Assembly (NCBI RefSeq): GCF_027853915.1
Contig: NZ_JAQGLA010000026.1
Coordinates: 1 to 64,000, forward strand
Direction: 5' to 3'
Length of the DNA stretch: 64,000 nt
Source: Saccharopolyspora oryzae
GTDB taxonomy: Bacteria; Actinomycetota; Actinomycetes; Mycobacteriales; Pseudonocardiaceae
The translations under genes and the position numbers were made by a program. This document shows, in pieces, positions 23,814-32,723 of the stretch. Numbering within the stretch: position 1 is the stretch's first letter; the number at the start of each line of letters is the position of its first letter. Below the pieces are notes generated by a model. That model saw nothing but the letters and a program-made list of their open reading frames with translations, made no database searches and was not told where the DNA came from.

Positions 23814-25022
23814 GTGAACTCCTTGGTGCTGCGCAACGCCCAGCTGCTCGACGTCGAATCCGGCACCTACCGGGAAGGTGACCTGGTGTGCGCGGACGGG
23901 CGGATCGCCGAGTCCGACGGCCGGGCCACCGCTCCCACCGGTGCGACCGAAGTGGACCTGCGCGGCGGGTACGTCCTGCCGGGGCTGATCGACGGGCACG
24001 TGCACGTCGCTGGCATCACCGCCGACACCTCCGCGCTGCGCGGTTGGTCGCCGAGCTACATCGCTGCCGGCGCGGTGCGCAACATGGGCGCGATGCTCGA
24101 CCGCGGGTTCACCACGGTCCGGGACGTGGGTGGTGCGGACTACGGGTTCGCCGCCGCGCAGGAGGACGGTCTCATCCGCGGGCCCCGGCTGATCTTCGGC
24201 GGCAAGGCGCTGAGCCAGACCGGTGGGCACGGCGACAAGCGGACCGCCGGGGTGCGCGTCTACGACGACCACCCTTTCTGCGGCGGCTCGAGCAGGGTCG
24301 CCGACGGCGTGGACGGGGTGCGGCTGGCGGCGCGCGACGAGCTGCGGCGCGGGGCGCACCACATCAAGGTGATGGCCTCCGGCGGTGTCGCCTCCCCCGC
24401 CGACCACATCGACTCCACCCAGTACTCGATGGACGAACTGCGCGCCATCGTCGACGAGGTGCGAGCTGCGGGCCGGTACGTGACCGTGCACGCCTACCCG
24501 CCGGCGGCGATCAACCGCGCGCTGGAGGCCGGGGTGCGCTGCGTCGAGCACGGGAACCTGCTGGACGACCGCGGCGTGCAGCTGCTCGTCGAGCGGGAGG
24601 CGTTCCTGGTGCCGACGTTGGTGACCTACTGGGCGTTGCAGCGCGAAGGCATGGAGCACGGCCTGCCGCGCGGCAGCTGGGAGAAGGTCGCGCAGGTCCT
24701 GGAAGGCGGTCTCGGCGCCCTGGAGCGGGCGGTGCGCGGCGGGGTCGACGTCGTCTTCGGCACCGATCTGCTCGGGGGCATGCAGCGGTACCAGAGCGAG
24801 GAGTTCCGCATCCGCGCCGAAGTGCAGTCCCCGCTGGAGATCATCCGGTCCGCGACGTCGGTGGCCGCCGAGCTGGTGCGGATGCCGGGCGAGATCGGCA
24901 CGCTCGCACCGGGCGCGCACGCCGACCTGGTCGTCCTGGACACCGATCCGCTGGCCGACATCACCGCGCTCGCCGGGCCGCTGCGCATGGTCGTGCAATC
25001 GGGCCGGATCGCGGTGGGCTGA
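23814..25022 (+). CDS. metal-dependent amidohydrolase (imidazolonepropionase/prolidase-like)
   Basis: This is a 402-residue amidohydrolase of the subgroup containing Sgx-type Xaa-Pro and N-acyl amino acid hydrolases. Metal ligands in order are His62 and His64 (DGHVHV), a Lys in HHIKVMASGG (near 184), His in YVTVHAY (near 226), His in VEHGN (near 246) and Asp in FGTDLLGG (near 318). The typical C-terminal beta segment GTLAPGAHADLVVLDTDPL is present. Start GTG 23814 follows AAAGGA. Because it sits in an operon with AbgT it may hydrolyse an N-acyl or p-aminobenzoyl amino acid, but that is inference. Confidence 0.85.
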   Translation: MNSLVLRNAQLLDVESGTYREGDLVCADGRIAESDGRATAPTGATEVDLRGGYVLPGLIDGHVHVAGITADTSALRGWSPSYIAAGAVRNMGAMLDRGFTTVRDVGGADYGFAAAQEDGLIRGPRLIFGGKALSQTGGHGDKRTAGVRVYDDHPFCGGSSRVADGVDGVRLAARDELRRGAHHIKVMASGGVASPADHIDSTQYSMDELRAIVDEVRAAGRYVTVHAYPPAAINRALEAGVRCVEHGNLLDDRGVQLLVEREAFLVPTLVTYWALQREGMEHGLPRGSWEKVAQVLEGGLGALERAVRGGVDVVFGTDLLGGMQRYQSEEFRIRAEVQSPLEIIRSATSVAAELVRMPGEIGTLAPGAHADLVVLDTDPLADITALAGPLRMVVQSGRIAVG

Positions 25023-25025
25023 GGA

Positions 25026-25592
25026 TCAGGCCGGGTCGCGCCACATCGGGTACATGGTGGGGCCGTCGTGCGGGAGGACCATCGGGGTGCCGATGTCCCG
25101 GAAGCCCAGGCGCAGGTAGAGGTTCCGGCTGCGGGTGCTGCTGGCCTCCAGGTAGGACGGTCGGCCTTCGGCGTCCCACCTGCGCAGGGCTTCCCGCAGC
25201 TCCCGGCCGCCGATCCCGGTGGACTGCACCGACGGGTCGACCGCGATCATCGCCAGGTACTGGTGCGGTTCCGCCGGGTGGTGGGCGGCGGCGAGCTCGC
25301 CGAACTCGTGGAAGCGCGCCGTGCGCGGACCGGCGAGTTCGGCGAGGCGGCGTTCGCCCTCCTCGTCGAGGAGGCTCGGCGGTCCGCTACTGCCGTCGAG
25401 CCAGATCTGCACCGCCAGCCCGTCGGCGCGGACGATCACCTCGCCGTGCTGCTCCGCGTGCTGCAGGACCATGCCGAACCAGTTGCGGTACACGTGGTGG
25501 CGGTGCTGCTGGTCCGGGAGGAGCCAGCAGGCGAACTCGTCGTCTCCGAAGGCGCGCAGCAACGTCCGGACTCGCACGTCCTCATCGGACAC
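25026..25592 (-). CDS. GNAT-family N-acetyltransferase
   Basis: This 188-residue GNAT protein has the acetyl-CoA motif A near residues 110-145: YLAMIAVDPSVQSTGIGGRE, with the Q/R-x-x-G-x-G/A pattern, and motif B EASSTRSRNLYLRLGFRDIG. Start GTG 25592 is chosen for its AAGGAG 7 nt upstream; it overlaps the end of the APC permease gene by 11 bp, so it is the last gene of a GPP34-permease-acetyltransferase operon. The acceptor substrate is unknown. The stop converges on the amidohydrolase gene. Confidence 0.83.
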   Translation of the reverse strand: MSDEDVRVRTLLRAFGDDEFACWLLPDQQHRHHVYRNWFGMVLQHAEQHGEVIVRADGLAVQIWLDGSSGPPSLLDEEGERRLAELAGPRTARFHEFGELAAAHHPAEPHQYLAMIAVDPSVQSTGIGGRELREALRRWDAEGRPSYLEASSTRSRNLYLRLGFRDIGTPMVLPHDGPTMYPMWRDPA

Positions 25593-27060
25593 CCGCGGAC
25601 TCCTTCCCCGGCTGCACGGCCGCGGCGCGCGCACCCAGGCCGATGCGCGCGTACGCCCACGGGCGGGTGCGCTTGAGCACCGCGCCCCAGGTCGCGCCGA
25701 GCGCGAACACCACCAGGAAGCCCAGCGGGATCGCCCACGCGGCCGGGTCGCCGTCCTCGACGCCGAGCACCGTGCCGAAGGACAACACGGTCAGCAGCAG
25801 GACCACGGCCAGCACCAGCGCCGCGATCGCGGGCGCGACCAGGGTCCGCCAGCGGCTGTGCTCGTGCTCCCGGTTGCCCAGGAAGTAGCCGAGGACCGCC
25901 ACCGAGGTCAGCATCACCAGCGACAGCACGCCGAGCGCGCCGGCGGACGCGCCCCAGAAGAACAGGTAGGTGATCGGGTCGATGCCGGTCACCGCCACCA
26001 GCACCACCACGACGATCGAGATCGCGGTGGTGGTCAGCGAGCCCGCCGCCGGGGCCGCGGTGCGCGAGCTGGTGGTGCCCCACCAGCGCAGGCCGACGCC
26101 TTCGCGGCCCAGCGCGAAGAGGTAGCGGGAGCAGACGTGGTGGAACGACAGCATCGCGGCGAACAGGCTCGTGACGTACAGCGCCGAACCGATGGTCACC
26201 AGGGTGCCCGGCAGGCGCTGGGCGGCGAGCACGAAGAGCAGTTCGGTGGAATGGGTTTCGGCCTGCGAGACGATGTTGCCCGGTCCGGTGGCCACCGTCA
26301 TCGCCCACGTCGACAGCGAGTACAGCCCGCCGATGACCACCAGCGAGATGTAGGTCGCGTAGATCACCGTGCGCGGGTTCTTCGCCTCTTCGGCCAGCAC
26401 GGTGGAGTTCTCGAACCCGATGAAGCCGGTGAAGGCGATGACCAGGATGACCCCGGCCGCACCGGTCATCAGCTGGCCCGGGTTGAGGGTGTCCAGGACG
26501 ACACCGGCCGGCGACGGCGCGGAGACGAACGCGGTGTCGTAGATCAGGATGACCGCCACCTCGGCCAGCAGCAGCACGCCCAGCACCCGGCCGTTGACGT
26601 CGATGCGCAGCACGCCGAGGACGGCGACCGCGGCCAGGCCGCATCCGGCGAACACCCACCACGGCACGGAAGCTCCGCTGACCTGGTGCAGGAAGTCCGA
26701 CGCCCCGACGCCGAGCCCGCCCGCGAGGCTGACCAGGATCATCAGGTACGACACGAGCGCCACCGCGCCCGCCCCGGTTCCGGCCACCCGGCCGAGCCCC
26801 TTGGCGATGTAGGCGTAGAAGGCGCCCGCGTTCTCCACGTGCCGCGACATCGTGACGTAGCCGACCGCGAACAGGCCGAGGATCAGGGCGATCGCGAGGT
26901 AGCCCAGCGGGATGCCGCTCACCCCGGAGACCGCGAAGCCGCTGACCGCTCCCCCGCCGACGACGGTTTCCGGTGCGGCCGCGGCGACCGTGAAGAACAC
27001 GATCGACGTGACACCCAGTCGAGCGCGGGCCAGTGCGGCGGACACTTTGGACGGTGGCAA
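25582..27060 (-). CDS. APC-superfamily amino acid permease
   Basis: This is a 492-residue permease of the amino acid-polyamine-organocation superfamily with about 12 hydrophobic helices. The helix 1 motif FTVAAAAPETVVGGGAVSGF (22-41), the helix 6 motif FTGFIGFENSTVLAEEAKNP (near 215-234, with the conserved GFE-E pattern) and a C-terminal soluble tail are visible. Substrate is not determinable. Start TTG 27060 has AAGGAG 8 nt upstream. The gene overlaps the following GNAT gene. Confidence 0.88.
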   Translation of the reverse strand: MPPSKVSAALARARLGVTSIVFFTVAAAAPETVVGGGAVSGFAVSGVSGIPLGYLAIALILGLFAVGYVTMSRHVENAGAFYAYIAKGLGRVAGTGAGAVALVSYLMILVSLAGGLGVGASDFLHQVSGASVPWWVFAGCGLAAVAVLGVLRIDVNGRVLGVLLLAEVAVILIYDTAFVSAPSPAGVVLDTLNPGQLMTGAAGVILVIAFTGFIGFENSTVLAEEAKNPRTVIYATYISLVVIGGLYSLSTWAMTVATGPGNIVSQAETHSTELLFVLAAQRLPGTLVTIGSALYVTSLFAAMLSFHHVCSRYLFALGREGVGLRWWGTTSSRTAAPAAGSLTTTAISIVVVVLVAVTGIDPITYLFFWGASAGALGVLSLVMLTSVAVLGYFLGNREHEHSRWRTLVAPAIAALVLAVVLLLTVLSFGTVLGVEDGDPAAWAIPLGFLVVFALGATWGAVLKRTRPWAYARIGLGARAAAVQPGKESAGVR

Positions 27061-27091
27061 CAGCTCGCTCCTTCGCGGGGTTCTGCGGGAA

Positions 27092-27826
27092 CTAATGTCT
27101 GGGCGTGATCGCCGACTGGCCGCGCGCGGCGGCGACTTCGGCTATCAGGTTGCGCAGCGGCCCGGGCACGCGCTTCTGCCAGGACTTCATCCGGAAGTCG
27201 CCCTGCCGCGCGACGTTCTTGGGCAGCCGCACGTTGCGGATCACCCCGGTCTCGCGCGCCAGCAGCGCGAAGGTGATCTCGGCGAGGCGCTCCGGCACGG
27301 TGATCATGCCGTTGCCGGTGGCCGTCTCGGCGCTGGTGAACAGCAGCTCCAGCACTGCTTCCGGGCTGGTCACGCCGGTGTCGGCCAACCGCCACGCCGA
27401 GGCCGTGCCGCCGCGCCAGCCCGCGGAGACCGGCACTTCGCGCAGCACGTCGATGATCACCAGCCGGGCGCGGACCTTCTCCGCGGCGGCCTGGCCGAGG
27501 TAGTCCAGCCAGGTGCGCAGGTCGTGGCCGGGTTCCTCGCGGATCTCGCGCAGGATCGCCCAGGACAGGAAGTCCGGGCAGCGCCCCCGGCCGCTGGGCC
27601 GGACGTGGGGCGTGACCGCGATCTCCTCCTCGAGGATCAGCTCGGCGAGCAGCCCGGCGGCGCACCCCAGCGACACCAGCGCGGCGTCCACCCTCGGTGA
27701 GATCCGCTGCCCTCCGGCGTGCGCGGCCAGGAAGAACCGATCCGCCACCCGCAGCGGGATGCGGGTGGCATCCAGCTCGGAAACCGTCACCGGCCACCCC
27801 CGGCCGAAGTGCCGATCAACACCCAC
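27092..27826 (-). CDS. GPP34 (GOLPH3-like) family protein
   Basis: This 244-residue protein has one GPP34 domain, the bacterial relative of Golgi phosphoprotein 3. It is mostly helical, with IPLRVADRFFLAAHAGGQRI (23-42), AAGLLAELILEEEIAV and the later ERLAEITFALLARETGVI. Eukaryotic members bind phosphoinositides; bacterial members have no settled function. GTG 27826 is the first start, but GTG 27790, which has a G-rich ribosome site, would remove only 12 residues. It is first in the operon with the permease and acetyltransferase. Confidence 0.75.
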   Translation of the reverse strand: MGVDRHFGRGWPVTVSELDATRIPLRVADRFFLAAHAGGQRISPRVDAALVSLGCAAGLLAELILEEEIAVTPHVRPSGRGRCPDFLSWAILREIREEPGHDLRTWLDYLGQAAAEKVRARLVIIDVLREVPVSAGWRGGTASAWRLADTGVTSPEAVLELLFTSAETATGNGMITVPERLAEITFALLARETGVIRNVRLPKNVARQGDFRMKSWQKRVPGPLRNLIAEVAAARGQSAITPRH

Positions 27827-28005
27827 TCGCTCCCATCCGAGCCGTCACTGCCCCCAGACCTGTCCCCCGCGCCGAGTTCGGAAAGTGCCCGAGCCAGCGC
27901 ACAGAGTAACGTACGCGAAGGTTTGTTCAAGTTTTCCGCCCGCGCGAGCCGCTGCGACACCTGGGTGATCTTCCCCGCGGGAATCGGACGTCCACCGACG
28001 GTGTT

Positions 28006-28027
28006 GACTTCGACCTAACGCGAAGTC
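28006..28027. promoter_or_regulatory. inverted repeat upstream of the ABC exporter
   Basis: GACTTCG (28006-28012) and CGAAGTC (28021-28027) form a 7-bp dyad with an 8-bp spacer. The left arm overlaps TTGACT (28004-28009), a -35-like hexamer, about 60 bp before the exporter start. The MarR-type gene downstream of the exporter is a candidate binder. The region 27830-28005 shows no gene. Confidence 0.4.
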
Positions 28028-28068
28028 TGAGGATGTCATCAACGCTCAGCGCGCATTTTGGAGGGGTT

Positions 28069-29952
28069 GTGGACACAACGGTGAGCTGGCAGACGATGCG
28101 CTCGTACGCCAGCGACGGATCGGTGACCAGGCAACGGCTGTCACCCGGGCTGGCTCGGCGCATCCTGCGCTACGCCCGGCCGTACCTGCGCGACATCGTG
28201 CCGTTCCTGGTGCTGGTCGTGCTCGCCGCGGTGCTCGGCGTCATCAACCCGCTGCTGTTCAAGGCCATCATCGACGACGGCATCGTGCCGCGGAACATGT
28301 CGCTGGTGGTGTGGCTGTCGGTCGCGGTCGCCGGGGTCGCGCTGCTGGACGCCGTGTTCTCGCTGCTGCAGCGCTGGTACTCGGCGCGGCTCGGCGAGGG
28401 GCTGATCTACGACCTGCGCTCGGAGGTCTTCGACCACGTCCAGCGGATGCCGGTGGCGTTCTTCGTGCGCGCCCAGACCGGGGCGCTGGTCAGCCGGCTC
28501 AACAACGACGTCATCGGCGCGCAGCGGGCGCTGACCAGCACGTTGTCCTCGGTGGTGTCCAACGTGCTGAGCCTGGTCCTGGTGCTGGCCACCATGTTCA
28601 CGCTGTCCTGGCAGATCACCCTGATCGCGTTGGCGCTGCTGCCGCTGTTCCTGCTGCCGGTGCGCTGGATCGGGCGGCGGTTGCAGCGCATCACGCGCGA
28701 GCAGATGAAGGTCGACGCCGAGATGAGCTCGCTGATGACCGAGCGCTTCGGGGTGGCCGGGGCGATGCTGGCCAAGCTCTACGGCCGCGCCGACGAGGAA
28801 GCCGCGCACTTCTCGGCTCGGGCCGCGCGGGTGCGCGACATGGGCGTGATCTCGGCGATGTACAGCCGGGTGTTCTTCGTGGCGCTGACGCTGCTGGCCG
28901 CGCTTGCCACCGCGGTGGTGTACGGGCTGGGCGGCGGTCTGGTGCTGACCGGGGCGCTGCAGCTCGGCACCCTGGTCGCGCTGGCCACCCTGCTGACCCG
29001 GCTCTACGGTCCGCTGACCGCGCTGTCGAACGTGCACGTGGACGTGATGACCGCGCTGGTCAGCTTCGACCGGGTCTTCGAGGTGCTGGACCTGCGGCCG
29101 ATGATCCAGGAGAAGCCGGACGCCGCCGAGCTGCCCGCAGGCGCCTCCGACGTGGAGTTCGACCACGTCTCCTTCCGCTACCCGGCCGCCAGCGAGGTCT
29201 CGCTGGCCTCGCTGGAGTCGGTGGCCCGGCAGGACAACTCGCCCGCGCACGACGTGCTGCACGACATCTCCTTCCACGCCGAACCGGGCCAGACGATTGC
29301 GCTGGTCGGGCACTCCGGCGCGGGCAAGACGACGATCACCAACCTGGCCGGGCGGCTCTACGACGTCGACTCCGGTGCGGTGCGCATCGGCGGCACCGAC
29401 GTCCGCGACGTCTCGCTGACCTCGCTGTACCGCACCGTCGGCGTGGTCACCCAGGACCCGCACATGTTCCACGACAGCATCCGCGCCAACCTGGCCTTCG
29501 CCCGCCCCGACGCCACCGACGAGGAGCTGCTCGAAGCGCTGCGCACCGCGCAGCTGGGCCACCTCGTCGCGACGCTGCCCGAGGGCCTGGACACCGTGGT
29601 CGGCGACCGCGGCTACCGGCTCTCCGGTGGCGAGAAGCAGCGGCTGGCGATCGCCCGCCTGCTGCTGAAGGCGCCGCCGGTCGTGGTGCTCGACGAGGCG
29701 ACCGCGCACCTGGACTCGGAATCGGAGGCAGCGGTCCAGGAGGCGTTGCGGACCGCGCTGTCCGGGCGGACCGCGCTGGTCATCGCGCACCGGCTGTCCA
29801 CGATCCGCGAGGCGGACCGGATCCTGGTCATCTCCGGCGGCCGCATCGCCGAGGACGGCACGCACGCCGATCTGCTGGCCCGCGACGGTCTCTACGCCGA
29901 GCTCTACCGCACCCAGTTCTCGCAGCAGGCCGACACCGAGGAAGCCGCTTGA
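28069..29952 (+). CDS. ABC exporter (fused membrane and ATPase domains)
   Basis: This half-size exporter of about 627 residues has six membrane helices in the first roughly 320 residues, then an ATPase with Walker A GHSGAGKTT (near 414), signature LSGGEKQRLAIAR and Walker B VVVLDEATAHLDS followed by the H-loop IAHRLS. It should act as a homodimer; the substrate is unknown. An insertion of about 15 residues separates the A-loop strand from the strand before Walker A. GTG 28069 is used because GGAGGGG precedes it by 2 nt; GTG 28081 or ATG 28033 are alternatives. It ends back to back with a MarR gene. Confidence 0.88.
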   Translation: MDTTVSWQTMRSYASDGSVTRQRLSPGLARRILRYARPYLRDIVPFLVLVVLAAVLGVINPLLFKAIIDDGIVPRNMSLVVWLSVAVAGVALLDAVFSLLQRWYSARLGEGLIYDLRSEVFDHVQRMPVAFFVRAQTGALVSRLNNDVIGAQRALTSTLSSVVSNVLSLVLVLATMFTLSWQITLIALALLPLFLLPVRWIGRRLQRITREQMKVDAEMSSLMTERFGVAGAMLAKLYGRADEEAAHFSARAARVRDMGVISAMYSRVFFVALTLLAALATAVVYGLGGGLVLTGALQLGTLVALATLLTRLYGPLTALSNVHVDVMTALVSFDRVFEVLDLRPMIQEKPDAAELPAGASDVEFDHVSFRYPAASEVSLASLESVARQDNSPAHDVLHDISFHAEPGQTIALVGHSGAGKTTITNLAGRLYDVDSGAVRIGGTDVRDVSLTSLYRTVGVVTQDPHMFHDSIRANLAFARPDATDEELLEALRTAQLGHLVATLPEGLDTVVGDRGYRLSGGEKQRLAIARLLLKAPPVVVLDEATAHLDSESEAAVQEALRTALSGRTALVIAHRLSTIREADRILVISGGRIAEDGTHADLLARDGLYAELYRTQFSQQADTEEAA

Positions 29953-30444
29953 TCACTCCGGCTGCGGCGGGGCCGTGATGAGCTCGCCTTCCGGGTCCAG
30001 GTGCGCCAGCATCGCCGTGCACAGCGCGTTGAGCTGGCGCACCTGGGCTTCGGTGAGCCCGTCGAAGATCAGGTCGCGGACCTTCGCCACGTGTCCCGGG
30101 GCGGATGCCGCGATCTTGGCGCAACCGGCGTCGGTGAGCTCTGCGACGTTGCCCCGGCCGTCGGAGGTGGCGCGGTGCCGGCGCACCCAGCCGTCCTTCT
30201 CCAGCTTCGCGACCACGTGCGAGACCCGCGACGGCGAGGCGTTGGAGCGCGCCGCCAGCTCGCTCATCCGCAGCGCGCGGTCGGGGTGCTCGGAGAGCAT
30301 CGCCAGCACCCAGTAGCCGAAGTGGGTCAGCCCGGAATCCCGTTGCAGCTGCCCGTCGAGCTGGGCCGGGATGACCGTCATCAGCGTGGCCAGCTTCCGC
30401 CACGCGCACTGCTCCTCGCCGCTGAGCCATCTGGGTTCGGTCAC
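29953..30444 (-). CDS. MarR-family transcriptional regulator
   Basis: This 163-residue MarR protein has a winged helix-turn-helix at about residues 40-110 (RMSELAARSNASPSRVSHVV, then AKLEKDGWVRRHRATSDGRG with the wing). Its stop abuts the stop of the convergent ABC exporter gene, so regulation of that exporter is plausible. A TTCAA-CCGC-TTGAA dyad lies about 50 bp upstream of its ATG, suggesting autoregulation. The ligand is unknown. Confidence 0.88.
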   Translation of the reverse strand: MTEPRWLSGEEQCAWRKLATLMTVIPAQLDGQLQRDSGLTHFGYWVLAMLSEHPDRALRMSELAARSNASPSRVSHVVAKLEKDGWVRRHRATSDGRGNVAELTDAGCAKIAASAPGHVAKVRDLIFDGLTEAQVRQLNALCTAMLAHLDPEGELITAPPQPE

Positions 30445-30492
30445 CCCGCCAGCATACGCCCGGAATGTTTGAATGTTCAGGTATCTTCCCTG

Positions 30493-30506
30493 TTCAACCG
30501 CTTGAA
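30493..30506. promoter_or_regulatory. dyad upstream of the MarR gene
   Basis: TTCAA-CCGC-TTGAA is a perfect 5-bp inverted repeat in the 67-bp gap between the PHP gene and the MarR gene (both minus strand), next to a second TGAA-TG-TTCA element near 30469-30478. It is a candidate MarR autoregulatory site. Confidence 0.4.
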
Positions 30507-30511
30507 AGTGA

Positions 30512-31492
30512 TCAGCTCAACTCGTCGGCGGTGCGCGTGTTGAGCACCCGGTCCGGGGTGATGCCGCACTCCTCCGCGCGGGCGCAGCCGTAGGACAGCC
30601 AGTCCAGCTGGCCGGGAGCGTGCGCGTCGGAGTCGATGCTGAACAGGCAGCCGGTGTCGACGGCGAGGCGGAGCAGGTCGCGGGGCGGGTCCAGCCGGTC
30701 CGGGCGGGAGTTGATCTCGACGGCGACGCCGTTGTCCCGGCACGCCTGGAACACCGCGGCCGCGTCGAAGGTCGACTGCGGGCGCTTCTTCGCCCCGATC
30801 AGGCGCCCGGTGCAGTGCCCGAGCACGTCCACGTGCGGATGGGACACCGCCGCGCACAGCCGTCGGGTCATCTCGGCGGAGGCCATCCGCAGTTCGGAGT
30901 GCGCGCTGGCCACCACCACGTCGAGCCGGGCCAGCAGTTCCTCCTCCTGGTCCAGCGAACCGTCGGAGAGGATGTCGACCTCGATGCCGGTCAGGATGCG
31001 GAACGGGGCGAGGCGCTCGTTGAGCTGGGCGACGACGTCCAGCTGCTCGCGGAGCCGGTCCGCCGACAGGCCGCGGGCCACCTTCAGGCGCGGCGAGTGG
31101 TCGGTCAGCGCGATCCACTCGTGGCCGAGATCGCGGGCCGTGGTGGCCATCTCGGCGATCGGGCTCCCGCCGTCCGACCAGTCCGAATGCGAGTGGCAAT
31201 CGCCGCGCAGCGCCGCCCGCAGCTCCGCGCCCCGCTCCGGGACGTCCACTTCGGACCGCAGCCGGGCCAGGTACTCGGGGACCTCACCGCGTTGGGCCTC
31301 CTCGATGACGGACGCGGTCGTCCTGCCGATGCCCTCCAACGCGGTCAGGCGCTTCGAAGCCACCCGTTCGTCCAGGTCCGGCAGCCCGTCGACGACCGAG
31401 GCCGCGCGCCGGAACGCCCGGACCCGGAAGGTCGGCGCATCGGCCCGTTCCAGCCAGAAGGCGATCTCGCGCAGTGCCCGTGCCGCATCCAC
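30512..31492 (-). CDS. PHP-domain phosphoesterase with N-terminal HhH (PolX-like C-terminal half)
   Basis: This 326-residue protein has an N-terminal helix-hairpin-helix region (LTALEGIGRTTASVIEEAQR, 49-68) and a PHP domain from about residue 96: GDCHSHSDWSDG (97-108), LTDHSPRL, GIEVDIL, SAHSEL, HPHVDVLGH and FSIDSDAH supply the metal-binding His, Asp and Glu residues. The order matches the C-terminal half of bacterial DNA polymerase X, without a nucleotidyltransferase domain. Activity is probably a metal-dependent phosphatase or nuclease. ATG 31492 is used. It is upstream of the MarR gene and divergent from the tartrate dehydrogenase gene. Confidence 0.83.
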   Translation of the reverse strand: MDAARALREIAFWLERADAPTFRVRAFRRAASVVDGLPDLDERVASKRLTALEGIGRTTASVIEEAQRGEVPEYLARLRSEVDVPERGAELRAALRGDCHSHSDWSDGGSPIAEMATTARDLGHEWIALTDHSPRLKVARGLSADRLREQLDVVAQLNERLAPFRILTGIEVDILSDGSLDQEEELLARLDVVVASAHSELRMASAEMTRRLCAAVSHPHVDVLGHCTGRLIGAKKRPQSTFDAAAVFQACRDNGVAVEINSRPDRLDPPRDLLRLAVDTGCLFSIDSDAHAPGQLDWLSYGCARAEECGITPDRVLNTRTADELS

Positions 31493-31617
31493 GGCCTCAT
31501 TCGTAGTCCCTGTGCGACCGTGACGCCACCGACGATTCGCGCTCAGCTCTTGGCCCGCCGCGTGCGCGGGCGTTAGATGACCACCGGGAACGCGATCTTC
31601 GAGGGACGAGGTGGAGA

Positions 31618-32685
31618 GTGCAGCAGTACGAACTCGCGGTGCTGCCCGGTGACGGGATCGGCAACGAGGTCATGCCCGAGGCGTTGCGCGTGCTCGACGT
31701 GGTCGGCGCGAAGTACGGCGTGCGGTTCGCCTACCAGCACTTCGACTGGAGCTGTGAGACCTACAAGAGCACCGGCGCGATGATGCCCGCCGACGGGCTG
31801 GACCGGTTGCGCGACCACGACTCGATCCTGCTCGGCGCGGTCGGCTGGCCCGGCGTGCCCGACCACATCTCGCTGTGGGGACTGCTGCTGCCCATCCGCC
31901 GCGAGTTCGACCAGTACGTCAACCTCCGGCCGGTGCGGTTGCTGCCGGGCGTGACGCCGCCGGTGCGCGACAAGCAGCCCGGCGACATCGACTTCTGGGT
32001 GGTGCGGGAGAACACCGAGGGCGAGTACTCGCAGCTGGGCGGCAGGCAGGGCGAGGGCACCCCGACCGAGATGGTGCTGCAGACCGCGGCCTTCACCCGG
32101 CACGGCACCGACCGGATCATGCGCTACGCGTTCGAGCTCGCGCGCCGGCTCGGCAAGCCGCACGTCACCTCGGCGACCAAGTCCAACGGCATCTACCACT
32201 CGATGCCCTACTGGGACGAGCGGTTCGCCGCGATCGCCTCGGAGTACCCGGACGTCACCGTCGACCAGGACCACATCGACATCCTGTGCGCCCGGTTCGT
32301 GATGTCCCCGGAGCGCTTCGACGTGGTGGTCGCCAGCAACCTCTTCGGCGACATCCTGTCCGACCTCGGACCGGGCGTGACCGGCACGATCGGGGTGGCG
32401 CCGTCGGGCAACATCAACCCCGAGCGCACCTACCCGTCGACGTTCGAGCCGGTGCACGGTTCCGCCCCGGACATCGCCGGGCGGGGCATCGCCAACCCGA
32501 TCGGCCAGATCTGGTCGGCGGCGATGATGCTGGACCACCTCGGCCTGCCCGAGGCCGGTGCCGACGTGGTCAGCGCGATCGAGCGCGTCCTGGTCGACGA
32601 GACGGCCCCGCGCACCCCGGACCTCGGCGGCGGGGCGACCACCCAAGACCTGGGCAAGGCGATCGCCGAGGCCGTCGAGGGCTGA
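31618..32685 (+). CDS. tartrate dehydrogenase/decarboxylase-type isocitrate/isopropylmalate dehydrogenase
   Basis: This 355-residue decarboxylating beta-hydroxyacid dehydrogenase has LPGDGIGNEVMPEALRVLD (9-27), the GAVGWPGVPDHISLWGLLLP segment typical of tartrate dehydrogenase (73-92), VRENTEGEYSQLGG, the catalytic Lys in TSATKSNG and the signature NLFGDILSDLGPGVTGTIGV. It uses NAD and a divalent metal to oxidise tartrate or D-malate. Start GTG 31618 follows GAGGTGGAG. No regulator or transporter for tartrate is adjacent. A strong hairpin follows the stop. Confidence 0.88.
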   Translation: MQQYELAVLPGDGIGNEVMPEALRVLDVVGAKYGVRFAYQHFDWSCETYKSTGAMMPADGLDRLRDHDSILLGAVGWPGVPDHISLWGLLLPIRREFDQYVNLRPVRLLPGVTPPVRDKQPGDIDFWVVRENTEGEYSQLGGRQGEGTPTEMVLQTAAFTRHGTDRIMRYAFELARRLGKPHVTSATKSNGIYHSMPYWDERFAAIASEYPDVTVDQDHIDILCARFVMSPERFDVVVASNLFGDILSDLGPGVTGTIGVAPSGNINPERTYPSTFEPVHGSAPDIAGRGIANPIGQIWSAAMMLDHLGLPEAGADVVSAIERVLVDETAPRTPDLGGGATTQDLGKAIAEAVEG

Positions 32686-32689
32686 AGCC

Positions 32690-32718
32690 CGTCTCCGGTG
32701 GTCCTGCCACCGGAGACG
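32690..32718. terminator. bidirectional terminator hairpin
   Basis: CGTCTCCGGTGG (32690-32701) pairs perfectly with CCACCGGAGACG (32707-32718) across a 5-nt loop. It lies in the 38-bp gap between the convergent tartrate dehydrogenase (+) and amidase (-) genes, and can serve both. Confidence 0.75.
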
Positions 32719-32723
32719 AGTCC

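Noticed and set aside
28141-29865. 574-codon open frame antisense to the ABC exporter, and similar long antisense frames (for example 14152-16815 beyond the regulator, 59523-61289, 61838-63901)
   Set aside because: They mirror the third-position GC bias of the real genes, have His/Arg/Gln/Gly-rich translations without domains, and lack ribosome sites. The recognised proteins on the other strand explain the DNA.
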